Origin: Cognaticolwellia beringensis
GTDB lineage: Bacteria > Pseudomonadota > Gammaproteobacteria > Enterobacterales > Alteromonadaceae
Assembly: GCF_002076895.1 (NCBI RefSeq)
Contig: NZ_CP020465.1
Location: forward strand, 372,001-436,000
Length of the DNA: 64,000 nucleotides
Reading direction: 5' to 3'
Positions 46,210 to 55,972 of the stretch are shown here, in pieces (the stretch's first letter is position 1; every line of letters starts with the position of its first letter). A program made the position numbers and the translations under genes. The notes beneath the pieces are model-generated. The model saw only the letters and a list, made by a program, of their open reading frames with translations, made no database searches and had not been told where the DNA came from.

Positions 46210-47245
46210 AATTAATGACGTTTTTTTCTTAAGGAAAATAATTTTAATGGCTAAATTATACTGTCATCCAAATGATGGCTAAAGCTCAACCTACAAGAAA
46301 CTGACAAAAAAAGAAATAGCCATGTTCGAGTATATCTTTGTAGGTCGGAATTTATTCCGTCAGGTTAAATGAAATTTAGCTGTGTTTTGTGTTTTGTATT
46401 TTGTGCTGATTTTGTTTGGGTGAATTATTTGAAAATGTTTTATCTATAACGGGGATTGGCTTTGACGGCCTAAAGGCCGACCTACAAAAATGCGAACGCT
46501 ATATTGTTGGGTGTATTTTTTGTAGGTCGGAATTTATTCCGTCAGGTTAAATGGAATTTAACTGTGTTTTGTGTTTTGTATTTTGTGCTGATTTTGTTTG
46601 GGTGAATTATTTGAAAATGTTTTATCTATTGTGGGGATTGGCTTTGACGGCCTAAAGGCCGACCTACAAAATGTGAACGCTATGTTGGGTGTGTTTTTTG
46701 TAGGTCGGAATTTATTCCGTCAGGTTAAATGAAATTTAACTGTTTTTGTGTTTTGTATTTTGTGCTGATTTTGTTTGGGTGAATTATTTGAAAATGTTTT
46801 ATCTATAACGGGGATTGGCTTTGACGGCCTAAAGGCCGACCTACAAAAATGCGAAGGCTGTTTTGTTGGATTGGGGATTGGCTTTGACGGCCTAAAGGCC
46901 GACCTACAAAATGCGAACGCTATGTTGGAGGGTGTGTTTTTTGTAGGTCGGAATTTATTCCGTCAGGTTAAATGGAATTTAACTGTGTTTTGTGTTGATT
47001 TTGTTTGGGTGAATATCTTTGAAAATGTTTTATCTATTGTGGGGGTTGGCTTTGACGGCCTGAAGGCCGACCTACAAAAATTCGAAGGCTGTTTTGTTGG
47101 ATTGGGGATTGGCTTTGACGGCCTGAAGGCCGACCTACAAAAATGCGAAGGCTGTTTTGTTGGATTGGGGTTTGGCTTTGACGGCCTAAAGGCCGACCTA
47201 CAAAATGTGAAGGCTATTTTAGGTTGATGATGATTTTTTATAGGC
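46210..47245. repeat. REP array between fau and the POT transporter (12 palindromes)
   Basis: Plus REPs (stem CGGAATTTATTCCG) start at 46340, 46522, 46700 and 46943. Minus REPs (stem CGGCCTAAAGGCCG or GGCCTGAAGGCC) start at 46464, 46646, 46823, 46886, 47054, 47117 and 47180. A degenerate one is at 46274-46294. The larger unit is about 180 bp. Within it a 63-bp unit is tandemly repeated (46823/46886 and 47054/47117/47180). Open frames across it are by-products of the 63-bp period. Confidence 0.93.
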
Positions 47246-47278
47246 AAAAAAATAGCCAACGTGTCGTTGGCTATTTTT
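47246..47278 (-). terminator. Terminator of the POT transporter gene
   Basis: Stem ATAGCCAAC (47252-47260) and GTTGGCTAT (47266-47274), loop GTGTC, flanked by A and T runs, so it can also work from the other side. It lies 22 bases beyond the transporter stop. Confidence 0.9.
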
Positions 47279-47299
47279 AATATTTATTATATAAAATAA

Positions 47300-48835
47300 T
47301 TATGCAGTAGATCTTGCGCTGCTAGTATCTTTCATTGGCGCTGCAGTGTCATCTTCTTCTGTTTTTAACGCTTCCCAGAATCTAGATTTCAAGCCAACCA
47401 GTAGAATAATAATACCAATACCAATACTAAATAAACTGATTTGAATATATAACGATGGAATTTGTTCAACGTTATTTGGATCATAATTACCAGCAAGTAA
47501 ACCAGAAATAATATTACCAATTGAGTACGTTAAAACAAATATCCCCATCATTTGACCAGCAAATCTTCTTGGAGACAATTTACTTACCGCACTTAAGGCG
47601 ATAGGGCTTAAACATAACTCACCAACTGTATGAAGGAAGTAAGTGGTAATTAACCAACCCGGCGCAACTTGTAAGCCCGTTGCTGCATATTGTGCGGCAA
47701 AAAACATCACAATAAAGCCACTTGCCATAATAATTAAACCGGCAGCACATTTAATACCGTACGCAGGTGTCACCATTCTTTGACCTAATTTAATCCAAAA
47801 TGCGGCGAAAAAAGGTGAAAGCAGAATAATAAACATAGAATTTGAGAACTGAAACCATGCCGTTGGAATTTCAAAAGAACCTATCATACGGTCAGTATAA
47901 TCACGTGCGAATAAGTTTAATGAAGAACCCGCTTGTTCAAAGCCAGACCAGAAACAAGCCGAGGCAATACAAATAAGTAATAGTGCCCACAATTTTTTCT
48001 TTTCATTACCGGTTAAATCGCTGAAAAAATAAATAATGGCGTAATAAACCACGAAAATTAAGGTAAATGCCATGGCAACATATTGTGCAGTGGCAATAGG
48101 GTCTATAACCACAATACCTTCAAACGTTAATACGGTGATTATCGCAATTGCAATTAACGTTGCCGAAATAATTAACCAACTATTACGCTGACCTTTTGCA
48201 GATAAAGGTGCTACAGGCTTAGCGCCTACGCCTTCTAATTTTGGTGTGGTCAATCTATATTGAATAAGACCTGCTGCCATACCGATTGCAGCAGCACCAA
48301 AGGCATAATGCCAACCAAAATCTGAAGCTAAATAACCACAAACTAAATAACCAATGAAAGAACCTAAGTTAATGCCCATGTAATAAATGGCGTAGCCACT
48401 ATCACGGCGCTTATCGTTTTCACTGTATAATTGGCCAACCATAGCGCCAATATTTGGTTTTAATAAACCCGTACCTAAAATAACTAAAATTAAACCGATA
48501 AAGAATGTTTTGTCATTTGGAATGGCTAATACTATGTGGCCGAACATGATGATAATACCACCATACCAAACCGCTTTTTGACCACCCAGTAATCTATCAG
48601 CTATCCAACCGCCAGGTAGACCCATGAAATACACGGTACCGGTATATAAACCATAAATAGCAGTTGCCGACGCAATTGTTATCGCTAAACCACCATCTTG
48701 TAACGACGCGGTCATAAAAAGAACCAGTAATGCGCGCATGCCGTAATAGCTCATACGTTCCCACATTTCTGTGACGAAAAGTGTTTTCAACCCCCCCGGA
48801 TGGCCAAAAAATGCCTCTGAATTATGGGTACTCAT
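47300..48835 (-). CDS. POT-family proton-dependent peptide transporter
   Basis: 511 residues from ATG 48835. It imports di- and tripeptides with protons across the inner membrane. About 12-14 helices are present. Family marks: FGHPGGLKTLFVTEMWERMSYYGMRALLVLFM (the ExxER-type start), GGWIADRLLGGQKAVWYGG, GTGLLKPNIGAMVGQLY, RRDSGYAIYYMGINLGSFIGYLVCGYLA and FWSGFEQAGSSLNLFARD. It resembles DtpA/DtpB. GAGGA stands seven bases before the chosen ATG; ten further in-frame codons upstream lack support. It is single, with its own terminator. Confidence 0.94.
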   Translation of the reverse strand: MSTHNSEAFFGHPGGLKTLFVTEMWERMSYYGMRALLVLFMTASLQDGGLAITIASATAIYGLYTGTVYFMGLPGGWIADRLLGGQKAVWYGGIIIMFGHIVLAIPNDKTFFIGLILVILGTGLLKPNIGAMVGQLYSENDKRRDSGYAIYYMGINLGSFIGYLVCGYLASDFGWHYAFGAAAIGMAAGLIQYRLTTPKLEGVGAKPVAPLSAKGQRNSWLIISATLIAIAIITVLTFEGIVVIDPIATAQYVAMAFTLIFVVYYAIIYFFSDLTGNEKKKLWALLLICIASACFWSGFEQAGSSLNLFARDYTDRMIGSFEIPTAWFQFSNSMFIILLSPFFAAFWIKLGQRMVTPAYGIKCAAGLIIMASGFIVMFFAAQYAATGLQVAPGWLITTYFLHTVGELCLSPIALSAVSKLSPRRFAGQMMGIFVLTYSIGNIISGLLAGNYDPNNVEQIPSLYIQISLFSIGIGIIILLVGLKSRFWEALKTEEDDTAAPMKDTSSARSTA

Positions 48836-49514
48836 ATAATATCCTCGATAGGTAAGACCAAACACGGCTTAAAATTGTTTTTGTTTCAACATGAATATAT
48901 ACCCGTTCCACTGCAATATGCAATTTCAGCGCTAAGCGGGTATATATCGGGTTGATTGTGTTTAGGTAAATTAGAAATTTTATTAATCAGCCCGTTTTAT
49001 ACCTTTGCTAGCCTCGAAAGGCAAGTCTGACAGGTTAATCTTTTGTTAATGACGGTTAACTGCTCAATTTTTGTTATGTTAAATCATTACTTTCCGTTAT
49101 CGCTAAAGACCTCACAGAAAAAATAAGCAATTAACTCAATATATTATTGTTGCCGTTAACGAAGAAATTCTAGGTTGTTGCAAGTTTAGTGCGGTTGATG
49201 GTGCTAAGGTTTATATTAACTTTTAAGTTAAATTTGTTACCAAAAGCAAGATATTGTAAACAAAGTTATCCGTTGCCAGCAGCTTATAATGCAGAATGTT
49301 ATTAAAAGTACCTGATTGAAAGTAAATGTTAATTATTTTTTAACATAATTTTAGCGATTAAAGCACAAAGTCTTATACATTTAACCAAGCTTTATCATGA
49401 TGATGCTGTTAATAAAAAGTTACTTTAATCAAAGTACACTTACTGGTAAACTCCATGCTGTTTTACTTTTAAATCTAAGTACTATCCCCCGTATATAGGA
49501 AGAAATACGCGCCA
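48836..49514. promoter_or_regulatory. Divergent control region between the transporter and the polysaccharide cluster
   Basis: 679 bases. An 11-bp perfect inverted repeat (ATATATACCCG 48895-48905, CGGGTATATAT 48937-48947) encloses smaller palindromes (TGCAATATGCA, AGCGCT) and lies 60-110 bases upstream of the transporter ATG; it may be an operator or leader hairpin. The rest is AT-rich and without a convincing gene. AGGAAG is found 12 bases before the export gene start. Confidence 0.55.
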
Positions 49515-52238
49515 ATGATTCACTTTATTCGTTTACTGATCAGCCTTTTTATTGTTTTTACATGCTCTTTTAGTTCATTCGCGGCGCAAATTAGCCAACA
49601 GCAAATTGAGCAATTTAAAAACTTGCCAAAAGCACAGCAACAGCTTCTAGCGCAAAGCATGGGAGTTGACTTAGATACCGTCCTGGGGCAAATATCGGAC
49701 AATAATAATCAACAAACAAAGTTGTCATCTACGCAGGTCATGCCAAGACCACAGGCTGAAAGTGACGAAGAAAAACAAGAAGACGCCATTGTATTTGAAA
49801 ACGATACAGAATTATTAAAACCGCTTGAAAGGTTTGGTATGGACGTTTTTGCTAATGCGCCAAGTACCTTCTCCCCTACCATGGATATCGCTATTCCGAA
49901 ACACTATATATTAGGGGTTGGCGATCAATTATCGATACAAATATACGGTAAAGAAAATGCTGAATACGTACTGCCAATATCACGAGAAGGCAATATATTA
50001 ATTCCTAATGTTGGACCCATAAAAATTGTGGGTCTAGCGTTTGAAGAAATGAAACAGTTTCTTGCTGAAAAAATTCAACAACGCATTATAGGTGTTAATG
50101 TTGTTGTTAGCTTAGCTGAATTGCGTTCTATGCGTATTTTTGTCTTGGGTGACGCATACAAACCAGGTCCTTACACCTTAAGTTCACTTTCAAGTGTTAC
50201 CCACGCTATATTTGCCGCCGGTGGTGTTAGCGATATTGGTTCATTACGTAATATTGAAGTAAAGCGTGCGGGTAAAGTCGTACAAAAGGTTGACCTATAC
50301 GACTTGTTAATAAGCGGCGATTCCTCAAGTGATATTTTATTGCAATCGGGCGATGTTGTGTTTATTCCAACACAAAGTCAAAGTGTTTCAATATTAGGTG
50401 AAGTAAGACGACCAGCGATATACGAACTAAAAGCCGGAGATAACTTCAATAATATTATAGAAATGGCGGGTGGCCTATTACCGTCAGCTTATCCACAATC
50501 AACCATGGTTGAACGTTACAACGAGCAAAGTTTACGTAACATCATCAATGTTGATTTAACCGATAGCAAAGCGCGTGCAAAATTACTGAAAAGTGGTGAC
50601 TATATTCGCGTACTAAAAAGTTCGGGGATGTACGAACAATCAATTACGGTTATTGGCGCGGTTTCACGCCCAGGTAAATATCAATGGCAGCAAGGCCTTA
50701 AAATAGCTGATTTATTACCGAGTTTAGATACGCATATATTACCTTCGGCAGATTTAAGCTATGGCTTAATTGTGCGTCAAAAAGATAAAGCCAGAAACAT
50801 TGAAGTATTACAATTTAATTTAGCGAAAGCGCTGAATAAATCAACATCAGACCCAGTTGAAAACTTAACACTATTGCCGAACGACAAACTACTCATCTTT
50901 TCTAACGTCACTAAATCAGTCGATGAAAAAATATCGCTAGACGAACTCGCTTATACCCAAGAGCAACTTTTTGCCAAAGAGCGTCAACAAGCGAAAGTAT
51001 CATTTAAAGAAAAATCATTTTGGCAACAATACGGCGGTAATGCATCTCAGCTTTCAGCCGACACTAATGCAACAGAAGAAGCAGAACGATTAGTTAATCA
51101 ATCTTTAGTGCAAATAACGAGTGGCGCTTTAGACGGCGAAATTGATATTCGTGAAATGGGCCTGTTTTCTCGACCGCGTTTATTAGCCCCCGTGTTAAGA
51201 AAACTTCGTCAACAAGGTGCTTCTGGCCAACCCATTCAATTGGTTGAAGTCGATGGCCAAGTTAAGTTTCCGGGTATTTATCCGTTAGCAAAAAATGCAA
51301 AAATCAGTGATTTATTATCAGCCGCTGGTGGTGTGAAAGAGTCGGCTTATTTAGCGCGAGCAGAAATTACTCGTAATGCCCTAACGGTAGAAGGTGCAAC
51401 AAAAATATCATTAGATGTCGATTTAGGCTTAGCCTTAAAAGAAAATAAAGACTTTAATATAGCGTTGCAAAGTAAAGACCGATTGAATGTGCACAAAATT
51501 CCAGCCTGGAGCGAAAATCATGTGGTTGAACTACGTGGCGAATTTGTATTTCCGGGTAAATATACCATTCGACGCGGCGAAACCTTGGCTGATTTAGTCA
51601 TTAAAGCCGGTGGTTTAACTGAATATGCTCACCCTGATGCCTCAGTATTTACTCGTCAAAAGTTAAAAGAATTAGAGCAGAAAAACCTCATCAAACTGGC
51701 CAGTGACCTACGTATTGAAATGGCGTCTAAATCGTTAACCGAAAAAGGCACTTCAGCATCCTACGACGATGCCCAAAAACTACTGGCTGATATTACTAAT
51801 GTAGAACCTATCGGCCGTTTAGTGATTGACCTACCTCATTTAATGGCAGCAAATAATACGGAAGTATTGCTCGAAGGCGGCGACGTGCTTTTTGTGCCAA
51901 CGAAGAAAAATTCAATTAATGTTATTGGTCAAGTACAAGTAGGCTCATCGCATTTATATAACAGCGCCATGTCAGCTGAAGACTATATTTTACAAAGTGG
52001 TGGCATTAAAAAACGTGCTGACGCTGAGCGTATTTACGTTATTTCAGCCGGTGGTAGCATTAAAATGGTAGAAAATAATAACTGGTTTGCAGGCACCGCA
52101 GACAACTCATTAAAACCAGGCGACACCATAGTAGTACCTCTAGACTCTGAATATATGAGTGACTTAACATTATGGTCGACAGCAACACAAATTATTTATA
52201 ATTCAGCTGTAGCCGTCGCAGCAATAAACGGTATTTAG
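49515..52238 (+). CDS. Large polysaccharide export protein with SLBB domains (Wza-like), copy 1
   Basis: 907 residues, more than twice the size of E. coli Wza. The signal peptide ends near SFA-AQ without a lipobox Cys. A short helix (ISQQQIEQFKNLPKAQQQLLAQSMGVDL) is shared with the second copy. The Poly_export domain starts at IPKHYILGVGDQLSIQIYGKE. Several SLBB domains follow, recognised by repeats of the type VxGxVxxPGxYxLxxxxxxxDLIxxAGG (near residues 205, 295, 375, 575, 680, 810). The C-terminus LTLWSTATQIIYNSAVAVAAI could be the membrane-spanning amphipathic helix. Presumed role: export channel for surface polysaccharide. Confidence 0.88.
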   Translation: MIHFIRLLISLFIVFTCSFSSFAAQISQQQIEQFKNLPKAQQQLLAQSMGVDLDTVLGQISDNNNQQTKLSSTQVMPRPQAESDEEKQEDAIVFENDTELLKPLERFGMDVFANAPSTFSPTMDIAIPKHYILGVGDQLSIQIYGKENAEYVLPISREGNILIPNVGPIKIVGLAFEEMKQFLAEKIQQRIIGVNVVVSLAELRSMRIFVLGDAYKPGPYTLSSLSSVTHAIFAAGGVSDIGSLRNIEVKRAGKVVQKVDLYDLLISGDSSSDILLQSGDVVFIPTQSQSVSILGEVRRPAIYELKAGDNFNNIIEMAGGLLPSAYPQSTMVERYNEQSLRNIINVDLTDSKARAKLLKSGDYIRVLKSSGMYEQSITVIGAVSRPGKYQWQQGLKIADLLPSLDTHILPSADLSYGLIVRQKDKARNIEVLQFNLAKALNKSTSDPVENLTLLPNDKLLIFSNVTKSVDEKISLDELAYTQEQLFAKERQQAKVSFKEKSFWQQYGGNASQLSADTNATEEAERLVNQSLVQITSGALDGEIDIREMGLFSRPRLLAPVLRKLRQQGASGQPIQLVEVDGQVKFPGIYPLAKNAKISDLLSAAGGVKESAYLARAEITRNALTVEGATKISLDVDLGLALKENKDFNIALQSKDRLNVHKIPAWSENHVVELRGEFVFPGKYTIRRGETLADLVIKAGGLTEYAHPDASVFTRQKLKELEQKNLIKLASDLRIEMASKSLTEKGTSASYDDAQKLLADITNVEPIGRLVIDLPHLMAANNTEVLLEGGDVLFVPTKKNSINVIGQVQVGSSHLYNSAMSAEDYILQSGGIKKRADAERIYVISAGGSIKMVENNNWFAGTADNSLKPGDTIVVPLDSEYMSDLTLWSTATQIIYNSAVAVAAINGI

Positions 52239-52765
52239 CAAGGTTAATAACTGTAGGTCGGGCTTCAAGCCCGTCAAAAGAACAAATTTAAAACCTGTAT
52301 TGTAGGTCGGCCTTTAGGCCGTCAAACGAACAAAATTTAAAACCTATATTGTAGGTCGGCCTTTAGGCCGTCAAAAGAACAAAATTTTAAAACCTGTATT
52401 GTAGGTCGGCCTTTAGGCCGTCAAAAGAACATATTAAACCTGATGGACTAAAGTCCAACCTACAAGGGCAAAAGCAATACAATGTAGGTCGGGCTTCAGC
52501 CCGTCAAACGAACAAAATTTAAAATCTGTATTGTAGGTCGGGCTTTAGCCCGTCAGCAGTTAAGCAGGCATTTACCTTGATGGACTAAAGCCCAGCCTAC
52601 AGATGACAGATGAGAAAGGATAGAATTTAAATATTGGTCATTTAAGTTGGCATATATACCCACAAAACGATGGGCTAAAGCCCAACCTACAATGTGATCA
52701 ACGTATATTGAATAGATAAATAACATAAAAATATAATCGGCTAATATAGGTAAAGGATTCGCAAA
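52239..52765. repeat. REP array between export gene 1 and tviB (9 palindromes)
   Basis: Plus REPs start at 52253 (one extra loop base), 52302, 52351, 52401, 52484 and 52533; minus REPs at 52442, 52579 (degenerate) and 52669. Stem types are GGCCTTTAGGCC, GGGCTTCAGCCC, GGACTAAAGTCC and GGGCTAAAGCCC. The three GGCCTTTAGGCC copies recur every 49-50 bases with spacer AAAAGAACAAAATTTAAAAC. No gene is seen. Confidence 0.93.
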
Positions 52766-54046
52766 ATGATACGTGACTTAAAAAATGTAAAAATTGCCAT
52801 CATCGGCTTAGGCTATGTTGGTTTACCCTTAGCAGTAGAATTTGGCAAAAAATATCAAACCTTAGGTTTCGATATCAATCAAGCACGTATTGCGGAATTA
52901 AATAATGGCACCGACAGTACGCTTGAAGTTAGCGATGAAGAGTTAGCCGAAACAACAAACCTGACTTACTCTTGCCAACCAGAAGACTTAAAAAACTCTA
53001 ACGTTTATATTGTTACTGTCCCAACGCCTATCGACGATCATAAGCAACCTGATTTAACACCTTTGATCAAAGCCAGCGAAATGCTAGGTAAAGTGGTAAG
53101 TAAAGACGATATTATTATTTATGAATCTACAGTTTACCCAGGTGCAACGGAAGAAGCTTGTATCCCTGTAGTCGAAAAAGTATCAGGTTTAGTGTTCAAT
53201 AAAGACTTTTACGCAGGTTATTCACCTGAACGAATTAACCCGGGCGATAAAGAACACCGTGTCACCAATATTTTAAAAGTTACTTCGGGTTCAACGCCAG
53301 AAATAGCCACCATAGTTGATGACTTATATCGCTCTATCATTATTGCCGGTACCCACAAGGCCAGTTCAATTAAAGTGGCCGAAGCTGCAAAAGTTATTGA
53401 AAACACGCAACGCGACGTTAATATTGCCTTAATTAACGAATTATCGATTATATTTAACAAACTCAATATCGACACCTTAGAAGTGTTAGAAGCTGCCGGC
53501 ACAAAATGGAACTTTTTACCATTCCGTCCAGGTTTAGTAGGCGGTCACTGCATAGGGGTTGATCCTTACTACTTAACACACAAAGCTCAGTCAGTAGGTT
53601 ATCACCCTGAAATGATACTCGCCGGCCGTCGTTTAAATGACGGCATGGGCGCTTATGTAGTCTCTCAATTAGTAAAACATATGCTACATAAACGTATTCA
53701 GGTGGAAGACGCCAACGTGTTGATTATGGGCCTTACCTTTAAAGAAAACTGCCCTGATTTACGCAATACCAAAATTGTTGATATTGTTAGCGAACTTAAA
53801 GAATATAATATCAATGTTGATATTACCGACCCTTGGTGTTCAAGCGCACAAGCCGAGCATGAATATAATTTAAGCCTGACAGAAAAGCCACAAGCAGGCC
53901 ATTACGACGCAATTATTCTTGCCGTAGCTCACAATGAATTTAAGAGCCTAGGTGTAGATGAAATTCGCAAACTTGGTAAAAAACATCACGTGCTATATGA
54001 TTTAAAGTATATATTGCCGAAAGAGTCAGTAGATATGCGTTTATAA
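52766..54046 (+). CDS. tviB: UDP-N-acetylhexosamine 6-dehydrogenase (TviB/WbpA-like)
   Basis: 426 residues. It oxidises UDP-GlcNAc (or its epimer) to the uronic acid with two NAD. The NAD site is [20 protein letters not shown], followed by [14 protein letters not shown] and [12 protein letters not shown]. The catalytic Cys is in [17 protein letters not shown]. The C-terminal domain has [20 protein letters not shown]. The sequence fits the Vi-antigen TviB group better than UDP-glucose dehydrogenase. With the tviC-like gene downstream it should supply UDP-GalNAcA for the polysaccharide. AAGGA precedes the ATG. REP arrays lie on both sides. Confidence 0.9.
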   Translation: MIRDLKNVKIAIIGLGYVGLPLAVEFGKKYQTLGFDINQARIAELNNGTDSTLEVSDEELAETTNLTYSCQPEDLKNSNVYIVTVPTPIDDHKQPDLTPLIKASEMLGKVVSKDDIIIYESTVYPGATEEACIPVVEKVSGLVFNKDFYAGYSPERINPGDKEHRVTNILKVTSGSTPEIATIVDDLYRSIIIAGTHKASSIKVAEAAKVIENTQRDVNIALINELSIIFNKLNIDTLEVLEAAGTKWNFLPFRPGLVGGHCIGVDPYYLTHKAQSVGYHPEMILAGRRLNDGMGAYVVSQLVKHMLHKRIQVEDANVLIMGLTFKENCPDLRNTKIVDIVSELKEYNINVDITDPWCSSAQAEHEYNLSLTEKPQAGHYDAIILAVAHNEFKSLGVDEIRKLGKKHHVLYDLKYILPKESVDMRL

Positions 54047-54747
54047 CGCAGATTTAAAATCTGTATTGTAGGTCGGGCTTCAGCCCGTCAAACGAACAAA
54101 TGTAAAACCTGATGGACTAAAGTCCAACCTACAAGGGCAAAGGCAAAGGCAAAAGCAATACAATGTAGGTCGGCCTTCAGGCCGTCAAACGAACAAATTT
54201 AAAACCTGATGGACTAAAGTCCAACCTACAAGGGCAAAAGCAAAGGCAAAAGCAATACAATGTAGGTCGGCCTTTAGGCCGTCAAAAGAACAAAATTTAA
54301 AACCTGATGGACTAAAGTCCAACCTACAAAAGGCAAAAGCAATACAATGTAGGTCGGCCTTTAGGCCGTCAAATGAACAGAATTTAAAACCTGTATTGTA
54401 GGTCGGGCTTCAGCCCGTCAAAAGAACAAATTTAAAACCTGATGGACTAAAGTCCAACCTACAAAAGGCAAAAGCAGCATATTGTAGGTCGGCCTTCAGG
54501 CCGTCAAAAGAACAAAATTTAAAACCTGATGGACTAAAGTCCAACCTACAAGGGCAAAGGCAATACACTGTAGGTCGGGCTTCAGCCCGTCAAATAAAAA
54601 GACATCACCGAACAAAACGGTCAAAACCGAAACAAAAAATATGAAAGCTGTATTTAACTATTAACTAACAGCTCTCTAAAAAACTGTAACCTGTGCGAAC
54701 GGCACAGACCAGTCTATAAAAAATTAAACAGCTAAACGGATGTACTA
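54047..54747. repeat. REP array between tviB and tviC (12 palindromes)
   Basis: Plus REPs start at 54068, 54165, 54262, 54349, 54398, 54484 and 54570; minus REPs at 54111, 54208, 54306, 54441 and 54528 (all GGACTAAAGTCC). Plus stems alternate between GGGCTTCAGCCC and GGCCTTTAGGCC or GGCCTTCAGGCC. Units recur about every 86-97 bp, with GGCAAAGGCAAAAGC spacers of varying length. From 54592 to 54747 there is only the tviC leader. Confidence 0.93.
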
Positions 54748-55794
54748 ATGTCAAAGTATGATGAAATAAAAAAACAGCTTATACAATCACCAAAAACTTG
54801 GCTTGTTACCGGTGTCGCCGGTTTTATTGGTTCAAACCTACTAGAAACATTATTACTCTTAAACCAAAAAGTTATAGGTTTAGACAACTTTGCTACCGGC
54901 CATCAACATAATTTAGACGAAGTAAAATCTGAAGTATCAACACAGCAATGGCAAAACTTTACATTCATTAAAGGCGATATTCGAAATTTTGAAGACTGTC
55001 AGCAAGCCTTAACACTTGAAAACCTAAATGTAGACTACATTTTACACCAAGCCGCACTTGGCTCTGTGCCTCGCTCAATCGCTGATCCTATATTAACTAA
55101 CTCGACTAATATTTCCGGTTTCCTTAATATGTTAACGGCAGCAAAAGACGCTAAAGTAGCCACTTTTGTTTATGCGGCATCAAGCTCAACGTATGGCGAT
55201 CACCCGGCATTGCCGAAAGTAGAAGATACTATTGGTAAACCATTATCACCTTATGCAGTGACTAAATACGTTAATGAGCTTTATGCTGATGTATTTAATA
55301 AAACCTATGGCTTAAATGCCACAGGTTTACGCTATTTTAACGTGTTTGGTAAGCGCCAAGACCCAGATGGTGCCTACGCCGCTGTAATCCCTAAATGGAC
55401 CGCAGCAATGATAGAAAACCAAGACTTATTTATAAATGGCGATGGTGAAACCAGCCGTGATTTTTGTTTTGTCGAAAATGCTGTACAAGCGAATATATTA
55501 GCGGCGACAGCAGAAGATAGCGGTAAAAACCAAGTCTATAATGTTGCCCTTGGCGATAGAACAACATTGAATGAACTTTTTAACAGTCTAGTAACAGCTT
55601 TAGCGACTAATGAAGTGAGCTATGCCAAAACAGCAAATTATCAAGATTTTAGAGCCGGCGATGTTCGACACTCACAGGCGGACATCTCAAAAGCTGAAGA
55701 AATGCTTGGCTACCAGCCAGAATATCGCATTCAACAAGGTATCGATAAAGCCATGCCTTGGTATATCAAATATTTGACTAAACCAAATAACTAA
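54748..55794 (+). CDS. tviC: UDP-N-acetylglucosamine(uronate) 4-epimerase (TviC/WbpP-like)
   Basis: 348 residues, short-chain dehydrogenase fold. The NAD site is [19 protein letters not shown]. The catalytic Ser/Thr and YxxxK are in [16 protein letters not shown] and [15 protein letters not shown]. Substrate segments are [24 protein letters not shown] and the [17 protein letters not shown] stretch. The long N-terminal extension ([14 protein letters not shown]) is typical of the WbpP/TviC group acting on N-acetylated sugars. It follows tviB, so UDP-GlcNAcA would be converted to UDP-GalNAcA. Confidence 0.9.
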   Translation: MSKYDEIKKQLIQSPKTWLVTGVAGFIGSNLLETLLLLNQKVIGLDNFATGHQHNLDEVKSEVSTQQWQNFTFIKGDIRNFEDCQQALTLENLNVDYILHQAALGSVPRSIADPILTNSTNISGFLNMLTAAKDAKVATFVYAASSSTYGDHPALPKVEDTIGKPLSPYAVTKYVNELYADVFNKTYGLNATGLRYFNVFGKRQDPDGAYAAVIPKWTAAMIENQDLFINGDGETSRDFCFVENAVQANILAATAEDSGKNQVYNVALGDRTTLNELFNSLVTALATNEVSYAKTANYQDFRAGDVRHSQADISKAEEMLGYQPEYRIQQGIDKAMPWYIKYLTKPNN

Positions 55795-55972
55795 TTTATT
55801 CTCGGTGCTTATTTTTAGCAAGGTCATGACTTACTATAGAGCAAGCTCCGCGAAATTATAAGGATATAATCAAGCAAATAAAAGACTCCTTATAACGAAA
55901 GCCAAAAACTGACAGCTGACAGCTTAATACTGACAGCTAATAATAAGTTGTTAATAATTAGAAGTTAATTAA
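55795..55972. repeat. tviC-export gene 2 spacer with CTGACAGCT repeats
   Basis: ACTGACAGCTGACAGCTTAA and a further CTGACAGCT lie at 55908-55938, the same small palindromic motif seen before flhA and around serA and rpiA. Nothing else is evident. Confidence 0.65.

Noticed and set aside
46775..47227. 150-residue open frame with repeats of GIGFDGLKADLQKCEGCF type
   Set aside because: It is translation of the REP array; the 63-bp unit is a multiple of three and keeps the frame open. There is no ribosome site or family.
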